Source: Polynucleobacter sp. AP-Melu-500A-A1
Lineage (GTDB): Bacteria > Pseudomonadota > Gammaproteobacteria > Burkholderiales > Burkholderiaceae
Direction of reading: 5' to 3'
Length of the DNA stretch: 64,000 bases
Assembly (NCBI RefSeq): GCF_018882125.1
Contig: NZ_JACVOZ010000001.1
Coordinates: forward strand, 558,001-622,000
Shown piece by piece: positions 62,179 through 64,000 of the stretch. Made by a program: the position numbers and the translations under genes. Under the pieces are notes generated by a model. It did no database searches and had not been told where the DNA came from. It saw only the letters and a list, made by a program, of their open reading frames with translations. How positions within the stretch are numbered: position 1 is the stretch's first letter; each line of letters begins with the position of its first letter.

Positions 62179-63110
62179 AACTCTCTCAAACCTTCTTCAA
62201 GTGATCTACTGGGGCGCCAGTAAGTTGCAGATCGTAGTTTTGCATTACTTCCTACTAAACATAGCTTTTCATTAGGTCTTATTTTATTCGGGTCAACTAC
62301 GATAGTTCCGCAAAATTTAGTATATTTTACAAGCCGATCCAGGATTTGCTTAACGGAAGACTTTTCCCCAGAGCAGAGATTAAATATCTCTCCAATACCT
62401 ATATTTTTAGTGGTAATAAGTGAGGTTAGACCGCTCAGAATATCATCTATGTGAATAAAATCTTTAATGGGAACATCGCTTCCCATGGCTATGACAGCAT
62501 TGGGGTCGCGCATTTGGGATATCAGATCTGGAATAAGTGCCCCCATTGGCTGGTTGGGGCCGTAAACATTAGAAAGGCGAACAATAAGAGTGGGGACTTT
62601 AAATTCCTTTGCAAAGGCAAGTCCTAGGGATTCTGTTATTACTTTTGTTGAGGAATAGATGGATTCTGTTTTTGGGGGATTTGCTTCTGTATAGAGGTCT
62701 TTATGGCCATCTTCTTCAGATCCATAAACACCAATCGAGGAAATTAAAATGATTCTATTAAGCTGATTTAAATCCTTGCAAGCCTCGAGTAAATTTAAGG
62801 TGCTATTTGTAGTATTGGAAAGGCTATTTAATGAATCTTTTTTGCATGCGGAGCTGCTTTTTTGCCCAGCTAGGTGAAATATATGATGAATTGGTGATGT
62901 ACTATTAATCTGCTGGACTACAGACTTCATCAGTTCGGGATTGTTAAAGTCTACGGCGATTGAGTCTGCGCAAGTCTCTCGATCAAGCTTTATAACATTG
63001 GCACCTAATTGCTTGAGATGCTGTTCAAGACGGGCACCTATAAATCCTCTTCCCCCGGTAAGAATGATATTTTTGCTCTTTAGTAATCCAGTGGATCGCG
63101 TATCAGACAT
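62154..63110 (-). CDS. NAD-dependent epimerase/dehydratase (SDR)
   Basis: 318 residues: LTGGRGFIGARLEQHL near 17-32, ISSIGVYGSEEDG, the catalytic Y-x3-K in IYSSTKVITESLG and VRLSNVYGPNQPMG. It is an extended SDR for a sugar nucleotide, GalE or WbpV-like by general shape. With the second SDR directly upstream (8-bp overlap) it may complete a two-step conversion. Specific substrate unknown. Confidence 0.82.
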   Translation of the reverse strand: MSDTRSTGLLKSKNIILTGGRGFIGARLEQHLKQLGANVIKLDRETCADSIAVDFNNPELMKSVVQQINSTSPIHHIFHLAGQKSSSACKKDSLNSLSNTTNSTLNLLEACKDLNQLNRIILISSIGVYGSEEDGHKDLYTEANPPKTESIYSSTKVITESLGLAFAKEFKVPTLIVRLSNVYGPNQPMGALIPDLISQMRDPNAVIAMGSDVPIKDFIHIDDILSGLTSLITTKNIGIGEIFNLCSGEKSSVKQILDRLVKYTKFCGTIVVDPNKIRPNEKLCLVGSNAKLRSATYWRPSRSLEEGLRELCQIMKQK

Positions 63111-64000
63111 TGTAGAGATCAGATTTATACTTAGAGTGGTTAAGTTTTAGCCAATTAATCGTTTCAGACAAACCTTGTTTAAGAGTAAATTGCGGTTGCC
63201 AGGAAGTGCATTGCGTTAATTTCTTATTGGCGGCAAATAGTCGATCGACTTCGCTATCTTTAGGTCGAACTCTTTGCTCATCTGAGGTAATTTTTATCTC
63301 TTCACCAATTAGCTCTGAGATTAGGTTGACTAAATCTAAAACAGAGATTTCCTCTCCCATGCCGATATTGACATACTCCCCATTAAATTTTTCATTTTGA
63401 GAGATTGCTAAAAATCCGGCAACCGTGTCTTTTACAAACGTGAAGTCACGAGTAGGAGAGGTATTCCCCAATTTAATTTCTCTTTTGCCATCCAATATTT
63501 GGGTGATGATACTTGGAATAATTGCGCGAGCCGATTGTCTTGGGCCATAAATATTAAATGGCCGAACAATTTTGACTGGTGTTGCAAATGAGCGAAAGTA
63601 ACTTACAGCCAAGTTATCTGCACCAATTTTAGAGGCAGAATATGGCGATTGGCCTACCATCGGATGGAGCTCATCCATGGGTATGTATTGCGCACTACCG
63701 TAGGTTTCACTTGTTGAAGTGATTAGAATATTGGGCGTCTCAAGAGTGCGGGCAGATTGAAGAATATTGTAGGTGCCCTCAATATTTGTTTTGATATATG
63801 CCATGGGAGATACATAAGAGTATGGAATCCCAATTAAAGCTGCAAGATGAAATATAGTGTCAACGCCATTTACTGCTGAAAAAACAGAGTCGTAATCTCT
63901 GATGTCGCCCGCAATCACTTGGACTGAGTTTTTGACCTTGGATTCTTCGAGCCAGCCCCAATTATTGGCAGAGTTATAGTGGATCATAGCTCGAACCTCA
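63103..64000 (-). CDS. NAD-dependent epimerase/dehydratase (SDR), 5' end outside window
   Basis: At least 298 residues. The frame stays open to the last base of the window (codons for E-V-R-A precede the first internal Met), and the glycine-rich NAD loop is missing, so the true start lies beyond 64000. GDIRDYDSV, STSETYGSAQ, the Y-x3-K in PYSASKIGADN and RPFNIYGPRQSARA identify an extended SDR close to dTDP-glucose 4,6-dehydratase or WbpP/LegB-type enzymes; STSE-TYG supports a 4,6-dehydratase. It is the first gene of the operon that is visible here. Confidence 0.85.
   Translation of the reverse strand, partial: EVRAMIHYNSANNWGWLEESKVKNSVQVIAGDIRDYDSVFSAVNGVDTIFHLAALIGIPYSYVSPMAYIKTNIEGTYNILQSARTLETPNILITSTSETYGSAQYIPMDELHPMVGQSPYSASKIGADNLAVSYFRSFATPVKIVRPFNIYGPRQSARAIIPSIITQILDGKREIKLGNTSPTRDFTFVKDTVAGFLAISQNEKFNGEYVNIGMGEEISVLDLVNLISELIGEEIKITSDEQRVRPKDSEVDRLFAANKKLTQCTSWQPQFTLKQGLSETINWLKLNHSKYKSDLYNV

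Noticed and set aside
1..64000. Insertion sequences, integrase or phage genes explaining the mosaic
   Set aside because: I saw no transposase, integrase or terminal inverted repeats of IS type anywhere in the window, so mobility is inferred only from composition and layout.

Overview
The window is one long, almost uninterrupted surface-polysaccharide locus (O-antigen, capsule or glycan decoration) from a Gram-negative bacterium. Gene style, short gaps, frequent 4-14 bp overlaps and the moderate-to-low GC fit a freshwater betaproteobacterium of the Polynucleobacter type; this assignment is an inference from overall character, since no rRNA or housekeeping marker is present. About 57 protein genes are supported. 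I saw no tRNA, rRNA, CRISPR array, transposase or integrase. Both ends are cut inside genes.

Layout. (1) 1-7.2 kb: a Wzy/WaaL-like polymerase or ligase, a WecA-type initiating transferase, a short Wzz-like protein, a second Wzy-like protein and three GT2 glycosyltransferases. (2) 7.3-18.2 kb: small transcription units in alternating directions holding GT2 enzymes, two large membrane proteins, an FkbM methyltransferase and three transferases of families best known from animal blood-group antigens: GT6 (ABO type), GT14 (core-2/I-branching type) and GT11 (alpha-1,2-fucosyltransferase). (3) 18.2-19.8 kb: Wzm/Wzt ABC exporter. A 14-bp inverted repeat lies in the divergent gap beside it. (4) 19.9-25.5 kb: a GT4 enzyme, a three-enzyme UDP-L-RhaNAc/L-QuiNAc-type pathway and a WbuB-like GT4.

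(5) 25.5-40.3 kb, clearly more AT-rich: an unusual cassette of a SPASM-type radical SAM enzyme, a GalE-like epimerase, a GmhA-like SIS isomerase, an HldE-like fusion with reversed domain order, a polyprenol-type GT2, a GT-C protein, an orphan TPP-dependent E1 alpha/beta pair, a 112-residue protein of unknown function, a second radical SAM paralogue without SPASM cysteines, a zinc-ribbon methyltransferase-like protein and a 1070-residue methyltransferase/GT2/GT4 fusion. I infer that it builds and attaches a non-standard (perhaps heptose-like or branched) sugar. (6) 40.3-46.5 kb: a MaoC-SDR fusion divergent from FkbH, acyl carrier protein, MBOAT and SGNH proteins. The last four have the logic of the Dlt D-alanylation system, but with an FkbH loader, so they probably put a glyceryl or other small acyl group on the glycan outside the membrane.

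(7) 46.5-54.6 kb: a GT-C protein, then RfbF-RfbG-RfbH plus an RmlC-like epimerase, an SDR reductase and an FAD enzyme. This is a CDP-3,6-dideoxyhexose route, of the ascarylose type if the epimerase is used. (8) 54.7-60.4 kb: a GtrB-like transferase converging on a DUF2079-like membrane protein, an SMR-type flippase and a hexapeptide acetyltransferase, then an OafA-type acyltransferase. (9) 60.4-64 kb: a minus-strand operon of two SDR epimerases, a sugar-1-phosphate nucleotidyltransferase, a DPM1-like GT2 and a DUF2304 protein.

Together the genes can make several activated sugars, assemble and polymerise a repeat unit, export glycan by an ABC transporter, and add acyl or glycosyl decorations outside the membrane. 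The strand alternation, the composition change near 24 kb and the module-by-module logic suggest a mosaic locus built by repeated exchange.
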